Assembly: GCF_900156435.1 (NCBI RefSeq)
Contig: NZ_FTPQ01000001.1
Span: 620,001 to 684,000 of the forward strand
DNA length: 64,000 nt
DNA from: Microbacterium sp. RU1D
GTDB taxonomy: Bacteria; Actinomycetota; Actinomycetes; Actinomycetales; Microbacteriaceae
Direction of reading: 5' to 3'
The translations under genes were made by a program, and so were the position numbers. Below, in pieces: positions 42,345-50,537 of this stretch. Position 1 is the first letter of the stretch. Each line of letters begins with the position of its first letter. The notes below the pieces were generated by a model. That model was not told the DNA's origin and did not search any database. It saw nothing but the letters and a program-made list of their open reading frames with translations.

Positions 42345-42410
42345 CCTTCGACCTCCTCATCCGCGGCGCGACCGCCTGATCGGCGCGCCCATCCGCAGAA
42401 AGCAGCACCC

Positions 42411-43157
42411 ATGTCTCGCAAGACCATCCTTCGTCGTACCCTCGCCGGTCTCGCCGCCGGTGCCGTCCTGGCCCTCGGCGCGCCCCTGGCGGCCTCCGCG
42501 CACGTCACCGTCAACCCGAACACCGCCACCCCCGGCAGCTACGCCACGGTGAACTTCCGCGTGCCGACCGAGTCCGAGACGGCATCCACCGTCAAGGTCG
42601 AGGTCACCCTGCCCACCGACACCCCGCTGAGCGCCGTGCTCGTCGAGCCGGTGCCCGGCTGGACCGCCACGGTCGAGAAGGGCGCCCTGCCCGCGCCCGT
42701 CGAGGTCGACGGCAACACCATCTCGGATGCCGCGCTGAAGATCGTGTGGCAGGCCGACCCCGGCGTCGGCATCGGTCAGGACCAGTTCCAGATCTTCTCG
42801 GCCGTGCTCGGCCCGGTGCCCGACACCGGCCACCTGCTGCTGCCCGCGGAGCAGACGTACTCCGACGGGGAGGTCGTGGACTGGGCCGCCACGCCCGACG
42901 AGGTCGCCGCCGACGACACGCTCGAGCCCGCCCCCGTGCTCTACATCAACGACGCCCCGCCGACCGCGGAGCACAGCCACGGAACGTCCACGACGGCATC
43001 CTCCGGCGGGGACGACCACTCGAGCGAGGCGAGCGCGGAGGCGGGCGACTCCTCGTCCGGCATCGCGCTGGGCCTGAGCATCGCGGCCCTGGTCGTGGCC
43101 GCGGCCGGCGCCGTGCTCGGCGCCCTCGCCTTCGCGCGTCGTCCGAAGCGCGCGTGA
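42411..43157 (+). CDS. YcnI-family copper-binding protein (DUF1775)
   Basis: 248 aa. Signal peptide (about 1-30) cleaved after ASA to leave an N-terminal His (HVTVNPNTATPGSYATVNFRVP), which in YcnI ligates Cu(II). The DUF1775 beta-sandwich holds the conserved Trp (VPGWTATVEKG) and ISDAALKIVWQADPGVGIG. A His/Ser/Glu-rich linker and a C-terminal membrane helix with RRPKRA anchor it outside the membrane. Overlaps or abuts copC. Confidence 0.93.
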   Translation: MSRKTILRRTLAGLAAGAVLALGAPLAASAHVTVNPNTATPGSYATVNFRVPTESETASTVKVEVTLPTDTPLSAVLVEPVPGWTATVEKGALPAPVEVDGNTISDAALKIVWQADPGVGIGQDQFQIFSAVLGPVPDTGHLLLPAEQTYSDGEVVDWAATPDEVAADDTLEPAPVLYINDAPPTAEHSHGTSTTASSGGDDHSSEASAEAGDSSSGIALGLSIAALVVAAAGAVLGALAFARRPKRA

Positions 43158-43159
43158 GC

Positions 43160-43744
43160 ATGCGCACCCGCAATGCGCTGCGTCGCGTTCTCGCCGGGGC
43201 GGTGGTGGTCGCTGCGGCGATGACGGCCGCCCTGGGCGGGGCCACGGCGGCCTCGGCGCACGACAGTCTCGTGTCGTCGTCGCCGGCCGACGGTGACAGC
43301 GTCTCGACGCTGTCGGAGGTCACCCTCGACTTCAGCGCCAACCTGCTCGGAACCGACGGCGGCAACCTCGTCATCGTGGTGGGCCCCGACGGGCGGCACT
43401 ACGAGAGCGAGTGCACGGCTCTCGCGGGCCCCACGTTGACGACCGCTGTCGCGCTGGGTGAGCCCGGCGACTACCAGGTCGAGTGGCGCGCGGTGTCGTC
43501 CGACGGTCACCCGGTCTCGGGCGTGATCCCGTTCACCTACACGGGGGAGGGCGTCTCGTCTGGCGCGGAGGAGTCCCCCTGCGCGGCCGCCGTCGGCGCG
43601 GGAGAGGCGGCACCCGCGACCGACACCCCGGCCCCGGCCGGCATGTCGGGCCTGACGATCGGACTGCTGGCGGGCGGCGGTGCCGTGGTCCTCGTCGGCA
43701 TCCTGATCGTCATCATCCTGCGCACGCGCGGCCGCGAGGACTGA
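43160..43744 (+). CDS. copC: CopC-like copper resistance protein
   Basis: 194 aa. Signal peptide ending ATAASA leaves an N-terminal His (HDSLVSSSPADGDSV), the CopC Cu(II) ligand; DFSANLLGTDGGNLVIVVGPDG and EWRAVSSDGHPVSGVIPFTYTG with the second His site follow. C-terminal membrane helix (about 165-187). The start could also be GTG at 43154, which overlaps the ycnI stop as GTGA. The usual partner CopD (membrane copper importer) is not fused or adjacent. Confidence 0.92.
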   Translation: MRTRNALRRVLAGAVVVAAAMTAALGGATAASAHDSLVSSSPADGDSVSTLSEVTLDFSANLLGTDGGNLVIVVGPDGRHYESECTALAGPTLTTAVALGEPGDYQVEWRAVSSDGHPVSGVIPFTYTGEGVSSGAEESPCAAAVGAGEAAPATDTPAPAGMSGLTIGLLAGGGAVVLVGILIVIILRTRGRED

Positions 43745-43750
43745 GGCGGC

Positions 43751-43783
43751 CCCGCCCGCCGACGGAGGTCCGCGGCGGGCGGG
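43751..43783 (+). terminator. Terminator after copC
   Basis: CCCGCCCGCCG (43751-43761) and CGGCGGGCGGG (43773-43783) form a perfect 11-bp stem with an 11-base loop, six bases after the copC stop. Confidence 0.8.
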
Positions 43784-43879
43784 CCGTCTCGCGCCGTCCC
43801 ACCCGGCGCCGGATTCCGGATGCCGGTGCCCCGGCGCCGCCGCCAGGGCGACGGGCCGCGAGGGGCCGAACGCCGCGGC

Positions 43880-44755
43880 CTATAGGTTCGAGCCCGCGAC
43901 CGAGAAGGTGTCGCAGGCGTTGACGCCGCCCTGGCGCCCCGCGTCGAACCAGCGCGTGCGCTGCTCGCTCGAGCCGTGCGTGAAGCTCTCGGGGTTGGTG
44001 ACCTGGCCCGCCTCGGCCTGGATGTGGTCGTCGCCGACCGCGGCCGCTGCCGACAGCGCGTCGGTGATCTGCTGCTCGGTCGGGGGCTGCAGGTAGGGCG
44101 TGCCGTTCTCGTCGACCTGCTCGCCGGCCGCGGCGACCCACGCGCCGGCGTAGCAGTCGGCCTGCAGTTCGGTGCGCACGCCGTTGCTGTCGGGCCCGGT
44201 GCCGTTGTTCGGGTACTGCTGCATCACGCCGGTGAGGTTCTGCACGTGGTGGCCGTACTCGTGCGCGAGCACGTAGAGCTGGGCGAGGGGGCCGGCGGTG
44301 GTGTCGTACTGCTCCCGCAGGATCGAGAAGAACGTCGGATCGACGTACACGGTCTCATCCGGCGGGCAGTAGAACGGTCCGGTCGCGTTCGACGCCGTTC
44401 CGCATGAGCTCGACGTCGCCTGATCGACGATGATCAGCTGCGGCTCGCGGTATCCGTCGAGGCGCTCCTGCCAGAACTGGTCGATGCTGAGGGTCGCGGC
44501 CGCGAGGCGACAGGTGTCGTCGGTGTTGGCATCCTGTCCCGTGGAGCAGTTGGCGATCGCCTCGCCGCCGCCCTGGGGCGCGGCGGGCGCACCACCGCCG
44601 CCGAGGAGTCCGGACAGGTCGGTGCCGGTGAAGGCGGAGATCAGGAACACCACGATCGCGCCGAGGCCCACCGCGCCGCCACCGACGGCCGCGACCGTTC
44701 CGCCGCGCCGCTTGGCCGAGTTCCCGCCGACGCGGGCATTGTCGTTGAACGTCAC
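43880..44755 (-). CDS. Neutral zinc metallopeptidase (YpfJ family)
   Basis: 291 aa. Cytosolic N-terminus VTFNDNARVGGNSAKRRGG, one membrane helix (about 24-47), a Gly/Pro linker and an external peptidase domain with the zinc motif HEYGHHVQNLTG (about 161-172) and the third-ligand ELQADCYAGAWV region. End WFDAGRQGGVNACDTF is family-typical. GTG at 44755 lies seven bases after a TACCGT box, so it is probably leaderless; a second in-frame GTG is nine bases upstream. Substrate unknown. Confidence 0.92.
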   Translation of the reverse strand: MTFNDNARVGGNSAKRRGGTVAAVGGGAVGLGAIVVFLISAFTGTDLSGLLGGGGAPAAPQGGGEAIANCSTGQDANTDDTCRLAAATLSIDQFWQERLDGYREPQLIIVDQATSSSCGTASNATGPFYCPPDETVYVDPTFFSILREQYDTTAGPLAQLYVLAHEYGHHVQNLTGVMQQYPNNGTGPDSNGVRTELQADCYAGAWVAAAGEQVDENGTPYLQPPTEQQITDALSAAAAVGDDHIQAEAGQVTNPESFTHGSSEQRTRWFDAGRQGGVNACDTFSVAGSNL

Positions 44756-44762
44756 GACGTTC

Positions 44763-44768
44763 ACGGTA
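44763..44768 (-). promoter_or_regulatory. -10 box, metallopeptidase gene
   Basis: Minus-strand TACCGT (44768-44763), seven bases before GTG 44755; decides the start. Confidence 0.55.
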
Positions 44769-44878
44769 CGGGCGCACGATGCGGCGGTCACGGGGCTGGA
44801 CTTCTCGCCCGTGACCGCTTCATCGAAAACTCCGCCGGTTCCGCAACCCCCCGATCCCCGCTGATCGGGGGCGTACCG

Positions 44879-44977
44879 ATGGCCTACGCGCTGCTGAACG
44901 TCGTGCCGATCGCGATCGTCTTCCTCGTCTTCCAGCGGTACTTCGTGGCGGGCTTCGCGCGCAGCGGGATCAAGTGA
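44879..44977 (+). pseudogene. Relic of a MalG-type sugar permease (last 32 codons)
   Basis: Reads MAYALLNVVPIAIVFLVFQR and then YFVAGFARSGIK before a stop. This is the terminal membrane helix and tail of a carbohydrate ABC permease (compare QKYLVAGLSDGAVKG of the gene at 47414). The preceding frame is open but not permease-like and no promoter is seen, so it is a fragment left by deletion or rearrangement, directly before an intact sugar importer. Confidence 0.7.
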
Positions 44978-45060
44978 GGCCCGGCGCCATCGGGGGCGGG
45001 CGCCGACGGAGGGACCGCCGCCTCGCGGCGTTCCGGGTCGCGCGCGAGACGCTTGTGCTC

Positions 45061-45068
45061 ATACGTAT
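45061..45068. promoter_or_regulatory. LacI operator site 1 (ATACGTAT)
   Basis: TCATACGTATTC, core ATACGTAT, 79 bp before the sugar-binding-protein ATG and upstream of its -10 box TAGGCT (45106-45111). Confidence 0.55.
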
Positions 45069-45103
45069 TCATGAAACACGATCGTTACCGGCGGATGTGC
45101 GCG

Positions 45104-45119
45104 CTTAGGCTTCCCTAAG
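45104..45119. promoter_or_regulatory. Inverted repeat over the importer promoter
   Basis: CTTAGG (45104-45109) and CCTAAG (45114-45119) flank CTTC and include the -10 box TAGGCT. May be a site for a second regulator or a transcript-start hairpin. Confidence 0.35.
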
Positions 45120-45124
45120 GGCTA

Positions 45125-45137
45125 TGCATACGTATAC
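45125..45137. promoter_or_regulatory. LacI operator site 2
   Basis: TGCATACGTATAC with the core ATACGTAT at 45128-45135, nine bases before the ATG at 45147 and downstream of the -10 box; good roadblock position. Same core as at 51870. Confidence 0.7.
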
Positions 45138-45146
45138 GGTTTGGCC

Positions 45147-46454
45147 ATGTCATCCACCAAGAAGCGCGCTATCGCCCTTGCCGCCGTCGCGGCCGTGGGT
45201 GCACTCGCCCTCTCCGGATGCGGCGCGGGTAGCCGCACGGGAAACGCGAATGCCACCGAGGTCACCTGCGACTACACCGCACCCGAATCCGCGACCACCG
45301 TCAACGTGCTCGCCTACAACTCCTCCGCCATCGACCCCTTCACCGACACGATGGTCTCCAGCTGCACCAAAGATGATGTCACGGTCAAGCACGACCCCAT
45401 CGACTTCGGCGGGCAGGTCACCAAGACCACGGCGACGCTGTCGGGCGAGACCGGCAGCTACGACATCGTCGAGACCTACGGCTTCGTCATCCCGAGCCTC
45501 GCCGTCGACGACAAGCTGGTCCCCCTCGACGACCTGTTCGACGAGTTCGCCGACGAGTACGACCTGAACGCCATCAGCGAGTCGATGCGTCAGGGGATGT
45601 CGTACGACGGCAAGCTCTACGCTCTGCCGATGCAGGCGCAGATGTTCGTCATGGCCTACCGCACCGACGTGTTCGACGAGCTGGGCCTGGAGGTGCCGCA
45701 GACCTTCGACGACATGATCAGCGCCGCCGAGGCCATCAAGGCTTCGGGCAAGATGCAATACCCGATCGCGCTGCCCTGGCTCGCCACCGCTGATGTCACC
45801 ACGAGCTTCCAGGCCGTGATGAATTCGCTCGGCGGCGACTTCGTCGACGCGAGCGGCAACGTCACCCTCGACACCCCGGAGGCCAAGGAGGCCCTGCAGG
45901 CGATGCAGAGCCTGCAGCCCTACATGGACCCGCAGGTGACCACCTTCGATCAGCCGAAGGTGCAGCAGCAGATGTACAACGACACCGCGGCGATGTCCAT
46001 CATGTTCTCGGGGCGTATGAGCGACCTCACCAAGGCCGAGAACAGCAAGCTGTCCGAGAACTTCGGTTTCGCCGCCCCGCCGAAGGTGTCGTCGTCGGCG
46101 CCGTACCTGTACGACCGACTCTCGATCGACGGGTGGTCGATCCCCTTCAACACGAAGCTCGATCACAAGATGCTGTTCGAGATGATGGCCTCGGCCGTCA
46201 GCGAGGACGCGTCGAAGGCGTCGGTCCCGGCGGCCTACCCGGCTCGCGAGGGAATGGTCACGACCGACAACTCGCCGTACGGCCAGGCGGCCAACGACTC
46301 CATCGCGGGGGCGATGCCGCCCGTGGTCTCGCCCGTCCTGGCCCCGATCAGCAACGAGATCACGCCGATCGTGGCGCAGTTCCTGGCCGGCGGGATGTCG
46401 GTCGACGAGGCGACGGCGCAGATGCAGGCCGCGGGGGAGAAGATCGCGGGCTGA
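45147..46454 (+). CDS. Sugar-type ABC transporter substrate-binding lipoprotein
   Basis: 435 aa. Lipobox LSGC (Cys about 25), SBP_bac_1 fold: VNVLAYNSSAIDPF, GSYDIVETYGFVIPSLAVDDKLVPLDDLFDE, YALPMQAQMFVMAYRTDVFDELGLEVPQTFDDM and AAMSIMFSGRMSDL. Delivers a small sugar, polyol or acid to the two permeases that follow. Under two ATACGTAT operators. A hairpin at its stop and a second one at 46494 suggest it is expressed more than the permeases. The importer has no ATPase gene here and must borrow one (MsiK-type), as is common in actinobacteria. Confidence 0.94.
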   Translation: MSSTKKRAIALAAVAAVGALALSGCGAGSRTGNANATEVTCDYTAPESATTVNVLAYNSSAIDPFTDTMVSSCTKDDVTVKHDPIDFGGQVTKTTATLSGETGSYDIVETYGFVIPSLAVDDKLVPLDDLFDEFADEYDLNAISESMRQGMSYDGKLYALPMQAQMFVMAYRTDVFDELGLEVPQTFDDMISAAEAIKASGKMQYPIALPWLATADVTTSFQAVMNSLGGDFVDASGNVTLDTPEAKEALQAMQSLQPYMDPQVTTFDQPKVQQQMYNDTAAMSIMFSGRMSDLTKAENSKLSENFGFAAPPKVSSSAPYLYDRLSIDGWSIPFNTKLDHKMLFEMMASAVSEDASKASVPAAYPAREGMVTTDNSPYGQAANDSIAGAMPPVVSPVLAPISNEITPIVAQFLAGGMSVDEATAQMQAAGEKIAG

Positions 46455-46493
46455 CGCCCGCGATCGCCCGCACCCACCGGTGAACAGGTGAGC

Positions 46494-46521
46494 CCGGCCC
46501 GGTCGACGACGACCGGGCCGG
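46494..46521 (+). terminator. Intra-operon hairpin between binding protein and permease
   Basis: CCGGCCCGGTCG (46494-46505) and CGACCGGGCCGG (46510-46521) form a perfect 12-bp stem with a 4-base loop; a smaller CGCGGG/CCCGCG hairpin (46445-46462) overlaps the stop. Likely attenuates transcription or protects the upstream mRNA end. Confidence 0.75.
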
Positions 46522-46544
46522 AGCCCACTGAGAGGAGTCGTCCC

Positions 46545-47417
46545 GTGAAAGCCCGCGAGTTCTGGGTGCTGTTCGCCCCCAGTCTGGCCATCATGAGCGC
46601 CCTGCTCGTGTTCCCCCTCCTGCGCACCGTGCAATGGAGCTTCGAGAATGTCCGCTACGGCGTCCCGGGGACGTTCGTCGGTCTGGCGAACTTCACCGAC
46701 GCCCTCGGCGACCCGCGTTTCCACCGTGCCGTCGTCTTCACCCTGGTCGTGACGGTGGTGACCACCGTCATCCTGCTGGTGTTCGGCTACCTGATCGCCA
46801 TCGCGGTCAACACCCTCCGCCTGTCCCGGCCCCTGGTGCTCGGCATCATGCTCGTGTCGTACGTGCTGCCCAACCTGGTGGGAGCCGTCGCCTTCTCGTG
46901 GCTCTTCGACGACAATTTCGGGGGCGTTGTCAACCGGTTGATCGGCCTCCTCGGCGGCACGCAGGTGCTCTGGTTCACCGATCAGGTCCCCAACGCCCTG
47001 CTCGTCATCCTGAACACCGTCTGGCAGATGCTGCCGTTCGCGATGCTCATCATCCTCGCCGGCCTCCAGGGTGTGCCCGTGGAGTTGCGCGAAGCCGCCC
47101 GCATCGACGGTGCGAACGCGTTCCAGACGCACCTGCAGGTCATCATCCCCACCATGCGCGGGGTACTCGGGTTCGTCTGCCTCATCACGATCATGGACGT
47201 GCTGCGCATCTTCGACGCGCTGATCCCGTTGTCGCCGCAGGCGGAGACCATCGGCAACGAGTCGATCATGCTCTACGTCTATTCCGTCGCCTTCGCGAAC
47301 GGGGCGCAGGCGCTCGGTCTCGGCAGCGCCATCAACGTGCTGACCATCCTGCTGATCCTGGTCATGCTCATCCCCTTCATCCGGGGCATCTTCAAGGAAG
47401 CGAAGGCCGCCCGATGA
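46545..47417 (+). CDS. Sugar-type ABC permease, MalF/UgpA type
   Basis: 290 aa, six helices. Starts VKAREFWVLFAPSLAIMSALLVFPLLRTV; EAA loop LREAARIDGANAFQTHLQVIIPTMRG. GTG at 46545 has AGAGGAG at good spacing, preferred over an in-frame ATG at 46488 that lies within the hairpin. Overlaps the next permease by four bases. Confidence 0.94.
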   Translation: MKAREFWVLFAPSLAIMSALLVFPLLRTVQWSFENVRYGVPGTFVGLANFTDALGDPRFHRAVVFTLVVTVVTTVILLVFGYLIAIAVNTLRLSRPLVLGIMLVSYVLPNLVGAVAFSWLFDDNFGGVVNRLIGLLGGTQVLWFTDQVPNALLVILNTVWQMLPFAMLIILAGLQGVPVELREAARIDGANAFQTHLQVIIPTMRGVLGFVCLITIMDVLRIFDALIPLSPQAETIGNESIMLYVYSVAFANGAQALGLGSAINVLTILLILVMLIPFIRGIFKEAKAAR

Positions 47418-48313
47418 CCCTCCGCACCGAAGCGCTCTCGACGCGCGCCATCACGACCGGCGACATCGAGGGCAAGAACCGCCGACCGCGGCCGCGACGA
47501 CGTATCCGGGGCGTCACGGGGGTGCTGCTCGGCATCCTGTGCTTCCTCATGCTCAGTCCCTTCGTGTGGATGACGCTGTCGGTGACCAAGCCGACCGACG
47601 TCGCCTTCGCCAACCCGCCCGTCCTGTCGGGCTACGAGCCGACGCTGAAGGCGTTCGTCGACCTGTGGGAGACCACCTACTTCGCCGACTACCTCGTGAA
47701 CACCCTGTCGGTGGCGGTGATCTCGACGCTGATCGCCCTGGTGATCGGCATCCCCGCCGCCTACGCGCTCTCGCGGTTCCCGAGCTACATCTCGGCCCTG
47801 CTCCTCGTGCTGGCCTTGATCTTCCGCGCCTTGCCGCGATTCGCGGTGGTGCTGCCGATGTACGACATCAGCCGAGCGCTCGGCATCTACGACACCACCT
47901 TCGCGCTGGCCATCGCCCTCGTCGCAATCAACCAGCCGTTCACCATCTGGCTGCTCCGCAACTTCTTCGCCGAGATCCCCCGCGAGCTCGACGAGGCCGC
48001 GATGATCGACGGCTGCACCCGCATCGGCATGCTGCGGCGGGTCATGATCCCGCTGATGGGTCCCGGCATCCTGACCGCCGGCATCTTCGTCTTCCTGTTC
48101 GCCTTCCAGGAGTACCTGACCGCGCTCGTGCTGACAGACACCTCCTCGAAGACCGTGCCCGTGTTCATCGCCACGCAGCTCGGACAGACGCTGCCGATGC
48201 TGCAGCAGGCGGGTGCGGCCTCGATGCTGCTGACGATCCCCGTCGTGATCATCGCGTTCATCGCGCAGAAGTACCTCGTGGCGGGCCTCAGCGACGGTGC
48301 GGTGAAGGGCTGA
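47414..48313 (+). CDS. Sugar-type ABC permease, MalG type
   Basis: 299 aa. Basic N-terminus (NRRPRPRRRIRG), six helices and the EAA loop LDEAAMIDGCTRIGMLRRVMIPLMGPG; ends IAQKYLVAGLSDGAVKG. Forms the channel with the previous gene (ATGA overlap). Two bases separate it from the hydrolase. Confidence 0.94.
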   Translation: MTLRTEALSTRAITTGDIEGKNRRPRPRRRIRGVTGVLLGILCFLMLSPFVWMTLSVTKPTDVAFANPPVLSGYEPTLKAFVDLWETTYFADYLVNTLSVAVISTLIALVIGIPAAYALSRFPSYISALLLVLALIFRALPRFAVVLPMYDISRALGIYDTTFALAIALVAINQPFTIWLLRNFFAEIPRELDEAAMIDGCTRIGMLRRVMIPLMGPGILTAGIFVFLFAFQEYLTALVLTDTSSKTVPVFIATQLGQTLPMLQQAGAASMLLTIPVVIIAFIAQKYLVAGLSDGAVKG

Positions 48314-48315
48314 CG

Positions 48316-49014
48316 GTGTCGGCTGCGCCGCTCGTCCTGCTGGCGGGGATGAACTGCACGGCCGATCTCTGGACGGGGTGCGGGCTCGACGACGCCCTCA
48401 CCCCGGCTCTGGATGCCGACGACCTCGACGCCCAGGTGGACCGGTTGCTGCGGCGGTTGCCGGCACGATTCGTCATCGGCGGCCTCTCGCTCGGGGCCAT
48501 CCTGGCGATGGCGCTGGCGATCCGTGCGCCCGAGCGCGTCGTCGGTCTGTGCGTGACCGCGGCCAACGCGAAGGCGCCCACCCCTCGGCAGTACTCGGGG
48601 TGGGCGGCCTGGCTCGCCCGGCTGTCGGCCGGCGAGACTCCCGCCGCGCTGCAGGCCGACATCCTGCCCGCGCTGCTGTCGGCGACCGCGCTCGCCTCGC
48701 GCCCCGACCTCGTCGAGCGGACGCTGCGCATGGGCGAGGAGACGTCATCGCGCGCGCTGGCGGCGCAGCTGCGCCTGCAGGCGAGCCGCGTCGACCTGCG
48801 GCCGCGGCTCACCGCCCTCTCCGTGCCGACTCTCGTGATCGCCGGGGCCGACGACGCCTTGTGTCCGCCGAGCTTCCACGACGAGATCGCCGCATCGCTG
48901 ACGGGCGCGCACCAGGAGCGGCTCGTGGCGGGGCACCTCGTTCCGCTCGAGCGGCCCACCGAATTCGGGGGGCTCGTACAGGCGTGGCGCGCCCGTGTGG
49001 AGTCCGAGTCCTGA
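48316..49014 (+). CDS. Alpha/beta-hydrolase
   Basis: 232 aa. Nucleophile elbow GGLSLGAI (Ser about 56), acid ADDAL (about 178) and catalytic His AGHLVPLE (about 206). Short lid region. Probably an esterase or lactonase acting on the imported compound, since it is in the same operon as the importer. GTG start is inferred from the frame; no strong ribosome site, coupling to the upstream stop is likely. Its TGA directly abuts the opposite-strand stop (TGATCA). Confidence 0.87.
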   Translation: MSAAPLVLLAGMNCTADLWTGCGLDDALTPALDADDLDAQVDRLLRRLPARFVIGGLSLGAILAMALAIRAPERVVGLCVTAANAKAPTPRQYSGWAAWLARLSAGETPAALQADILPALLSATALASRPDLVERTLRMGEETSSRALAAQLRLQASRVDLRPRLTALSVPTLVIAGADDALCPPSFHDEIAASLTGAHQERLVAGHLVPLERPTEFGGLVQAWRARVESES

Positions 49015-49782
49015 TCAGTCCGCGGCCGCCCGGAGGCCGCGCAGATGCGTCATGAGCGACGCCGCGAGGTTGTAGACGACGAGGCCCGCCCCGTCGTCGA
49101 ACGCCGCGACGGCCGCGCCGGGGGTGCCCACGATGTCCATGCGGATCTTGCCCGCCGCCGCGACCGCGCGATTCACGGCCGCGGTCGACTCGGGCACGGA
49201 GAGGTCGTCGGGACCGGTGGATGCCGCGAGGTCGGCGGGGCCGATCATGATCCCGTCGAGGCCGGGCGTGGCGACGATGGCCTCCGCCGCGGAGACGCCC
49301 GCCGGCGACTCGATCATGCCGAGGACGAGGGTGTTGCGCAGATACCAGTCGCGGTGGTCCGCGGGAGGGGTCTCGCCGAACCGCCCGGCGCGGCTGTAGG
49401 TCGCGAAGCCGCGGGTTCCCACGGGCGGATAGTGCGTCGCCGCGACGACGGCCGCGGCCGCCCGCGCGTCGTCGATGTGCGGAACGAGAACGCCCTGGGC
49501 GCCCTGATCGAGCGCGCGCAGGATCATGCCCGGCTCGTCCTCCCCGACACGCACGATCACGGGCACCCCGTGCACGGCGGCGACGGCGATGTGCTGACGC
49601 AGCGCGATCACGTCGGCGGGTCCGTGCTCGGCGTCGATCAGCACGAAGTCGAAGCCCGCGACCGCGAGCATCTCGGCGAGCTCCTCACCCGGCATGCGCA
49701 GGAGCGCGCCGATGAGCCGCTCTCCGGCCTCGGCGCGGGCGCGGAGGGACACCGGGCGATCGGACGCCTGGGGCGCGCTCAC
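49015..49782 (-). CDS. HpcH/HpaI-family class II aldolase
   Basis: 255 aa. Metal-dependent pyruvate aldolase family: IGALLRMPGEELAEMLAVAGFDFVLIDAEHGPADV with the catalytic His/metal site, VRVGEDEPGMILRALDQGAQGVLVPHI, GTRGF(A), MIESPAGV and GLDGIMIGPADLAAS. Cleaves a 4-hydroxy-2-oxo acid (or related) into pyruvate or glyoxylate plus an aldehyde. GTG start overlaps the SDR stop. Likely the last enzyme of the HisD-SDR-aldolase operon. Confidence 0.93.
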   Translation of the reverse strand: MSAPQASDRPVSLRARAEAGERLIGALLRMPGEELAEMLAVAGFDFVLIDAEHGPADVIALRQHIAVAAVHGVPVIVRVGEDEPGMILRALDQGAQGVLVPHIDDARAAAAVVAATHYPPVGTRGFATYSRAGRFGETPPADHRDWYLRNTLVLGMIESPAGVSAAEAIVATPGLDGIMIGPADLAASTGPDDLSVPESTAAVNRAVAAAGKIRMDIVGTPGAAVAAFDDGAGLVVYNLAASLMTHLRGLRAAAD

Positions 49783-50537
49783 GCGATCATCCCCGCCGAG
49801 AGGTCGACGTCGGCCCCGCACATGCCCGGCATCGCCAGCATGGCCACGACCGCCGCGCCCACCTCCGCCTCGGTCACCATGCGTCCCAGCGCGGCGCGCG
49901 ACACGAATGCCGCCTCGGCCTCAGCGGCCGTCCCGCCCGAGCGTTCGGCCTCGCGGCGGAAGTTGCGGCTCATGCGTTCGCCGTCGACCGGCCCCGGCGA
50001 CAGCGTGTTCACGCTGACCCCCGCGGGGCCCACCTCGAAGGCCAGGGTGGCGGTGAGCCCCAGGACCGCCATCTTCGACGCGGTGTAGGGCGTGCGGTGG
50101 GCGAGCGGCCGCTTCCCGGACACCGAGGCGAGGTTGATGACGTCGCCGGCTCCCCTCGCCACCATCGCGGGCAGGAATGCCCGGCACATCAGGAAGATCC
50201 CGCGCACGTTGACCGCGAAGACCTCGTCCCAGTCGTCGACGCCGATGTCGGTGAGCGCCGCGACGGGCCCCGCGATGCCGGCGTTGTTGACGAGGATCGA
50301 CACCTCGGTGGCGGCGAGGTCTTCGCTCAGCCGGGCCACGGAGCGCTCGTCGGCGACGTCGCAGACGAGCGCGCGCGCCGGCCCGGGCAGTCGATCGACG
50401 ACGGCGTCGAGCGCATCGCGCCGGCGGCCCACGACGACGAGGTCGGCCCCGGCCCTCGACAGCGCATCCGCGATCGCCGCTCCGAGGCCGCTCCCCCCAC
50501 CGGTGACCAGGGCGGTGCGCCCGGCGAGGTCGGTCAT
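49779..50537 (-). CDS. Short-chain dehydrogenase/reductase
   Basis: 252 aa classical SDR: cofactor motif TGGGSGLGAAIADAL (about 11-19), VSILVNNAGIAGP, catalytic Ser in INLASVSGK, YTASK (Tyr-x-x-x-Lys, about 151-155) and LSPGPVDGERM. The acidic/basic residue after strand 2 is R (VVGRRRDAL), which favours NADP(H). Overlaps the HisD-like gene by four bases (ATGA). Substrate is probably a hydroxy acid or polyol intermediate. Confidence 0.92.
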   Translation of the reverse strand: MTDLAGRTALVTGGGSGLGAAIADALSRAGADLVVVGRRRDALDAVVDRLPGPARALVCDVADERSVARLSEDLAATEVSILVNNAGIAGPVAALTDIGVDDWDEVFAVNVRGIFLMCRAFLPAMVARGAGDVINLASVSGKRPLAHRTPYTASKMAVLGLTATLAFEVGPAGVSVNTLSPGPVDGERMSRNFRREAERSGGTAAEAEAAFVSRAALGRMVTEAEVGAAVVAMLAMPGMCGADVDLSAGMIA

